The notes under the pieces: model-generated
What the model was told of the DNA's origin: nothing
The model's input: the letters and a program-made list of their open reading frames with translations, nothing else
The model's database searches: none
NCBI GenBank assembly: GCA_911728435.2
Contig: OU452211.1
Span: 13,684,428-13,748,427, forward strand
Source: Apoderus coryli
Taxonomy: Eukaryota; Arthropoda; Insecta; Coleoptera; Attelabidae
Length of the DNA stretch: 64,000 bases
Reading direction: 5' to 3'
Shown: positions 62,954 to 64,000 of the stretch, piece by piece
Position numbering within the stretch: the stretch's first letter is position 1
How the letters are laid out: every line of letters begins with the position of its first letter
Position numbers and translations under genes: made by a program

Positions 62954-64000
62954 TAATAATTTTATGACCTTTTTGTCATTTATCTACATTTAATAAATTT
63001 TTGTTTTGTTTTAGACATCAGCTATTTTTTTTGTATCGGGTTTTGTACCTTTTTCTTCTCTTTGAAGGCACTATTTATACGCAGATATTTTATATTTCAG
63101 ATCTAGGCCAAATTCTTGTACGCAAAATAATTGATTTTTTTTTAGTTTTATTATAAAATTTATTTTGCCCCCTTTTCTACTATTTACGAACGCCTATGTA
63201 AACAAAATTGTTATGCTGCATGTTGTAGGTTATCCGTTAAGTGGTTTTTGAGTTATCACGGATACAATTTTTTTCTGACCCTTTTATAGAATTTTCACGG
63301 ACGCCTATGGAACATTAATTTTTGTCGTGTATTTTTAACACCAATTCATCTAGTTAAATATAAAAATTTTTACATTTTAATTTTTTTTCATTTTACCCCT
63401 TTTTTTTAATATTTACGAACGCCTATGTAAATAAAAATTTTATGCTGCATTTTTTAGGTTATCTTATATCATAGCTATATATAATTAGCCAATTTTTCTG
63501 GTATATTTGGGAAACATTTTTTTTTCGTTTTTGACTCTTTTTTTAAGACTATTTTCTAACGCCTGTGTGAACTAATTCTTTTATGTAACATTTTTTAGGT
63601 TATATTCTATCACAACTATAAAAAATTATTCAATATTTCGGATAAGTTTAAGAACTATGATTTTTTAAATTTTTGAAACCTCTTTTAAACCCGTTGCCTA
63701 CGCTCAATCTTAATCACCAGCTATAATTATCCTGTAGTATTTTCGTACCAAATGTGGTTAAAATCCGTTAAGTGATTTTTGAGTTATCACAGATACAAAT
63801 TTTTTCTGACCCTTTTATAGAATTTTCACGGACGCCTATGGTACATTAATTTTTGTCGTGTATTTTTAACACCAATTCATCTAGTTAAATATAAAAATTT
63901 TTACATTTTAATTTTTTTTTATTTTACCCCTTTTTCTACTATTTACGAACGCCTATGTAAATACAAATTTTATGCTGCATTTTTTAGGTTATCTTATATC
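62954..64000 (+). mobile_element. HINE-like repeat element, copy F (right part, runs off the window)
   Basis: Continues the copy started at 57898: ATTTTATGACCTTTTTGTC, then about two higher-order units with the CGAACGCC monomers. No end is reached. Confidence 0.9.

Noticed and set aside
1..64000. tRNA, rRNA or other structural RNA genes
   Set aside because: None found by reading for tRNA box sequences or conserved rRNA segments; the only tRNA-like sequence is the 15-nt primer binding site at 58229.

Overview
The window is from an animal nuclear genome, most likely an insect. It is AT-rich, has GT-AG introns, and is crowded with transposable elements typical of arthropods. The only cellular gene I can support is an auxilin/cyclin-G-associated kinase (GAK) homologue on the minus strand. 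Five exons (57534-57287, 57233-57128, 42784-42609, 6220-6027, 1614-1475) splice in phase and follow the family order: PTEN-like phosphatase half, C2 domain, linker. Its kinase-encoding 5' exons lie beyond the right edge, and its clathrin-binding/J-domain exons beyond the left. Almost everything else is TE cargo in its introns of about 4.4, 36.4 and 14.3 kb.

The centrepiece is an apparently complete Maverick/Polinton (endogenous virus-like self-synthesising transposon) at 9733-27351. It has 215-bp terminal inverted repeats starting AG, a 66-bp perfect palindrome in each repeat and a 6-bp CACTAG target duplication. The minus-strand morphogenesis block runs PLA2/pVI-like protein, adenain-type protease, a small protein, penton, a tiny basic protein and major capsid protein. 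The plus strand carries the packaging ATPase, a DUF8207-type protein, a fibre-like protein, a retroviral-type integrase with chromodomain-like tail, a coiled-coil protein and a spliced protein-primed DNA polymerase B. I see no disabling break in the recognisable genes, though the protease lacks a clear AUG.

Left of the Polinton (1-9732) lie an internally deleted DNA transposon, a GT-rich 30-bp tandem array of about 1.8 kb, a gypsy relic, and a mariner carrying a small piece of the same array flanked by a 131-bp duplication. Right of it (27352-43450) come a second mariner-like element, three pieces of a broken piggyBac element, non-LTR relics, a Penelope-like element (PLE1) and a 2.9-kb hAT-like element with an empty site elsewhere in the window. 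From 43450 to 57000 there are a 3.3-kb foldback element around a pogo/Tigger fragment, a truncated non-LTR element, and PLE2 interrupted by another non-LTR element.

A repeat family with nested internal repeats, (CAGA)n microsatellite and a 3' hairpin occurs at least six times (30564, 33013, 40363, 43457, 53795, 57898). It resembles DINE-1/HINE (Helentron-derived) elements. The youngest visible insertion is a 5.0-kb gypsy-type LTR element (57954-62953). Its two LTRs look identical and it sits in one of these repeats with a TAAT duplication, yet it has lost its reverse transcriptase palm. All homology calls are from reading the sequence; no database search was run.
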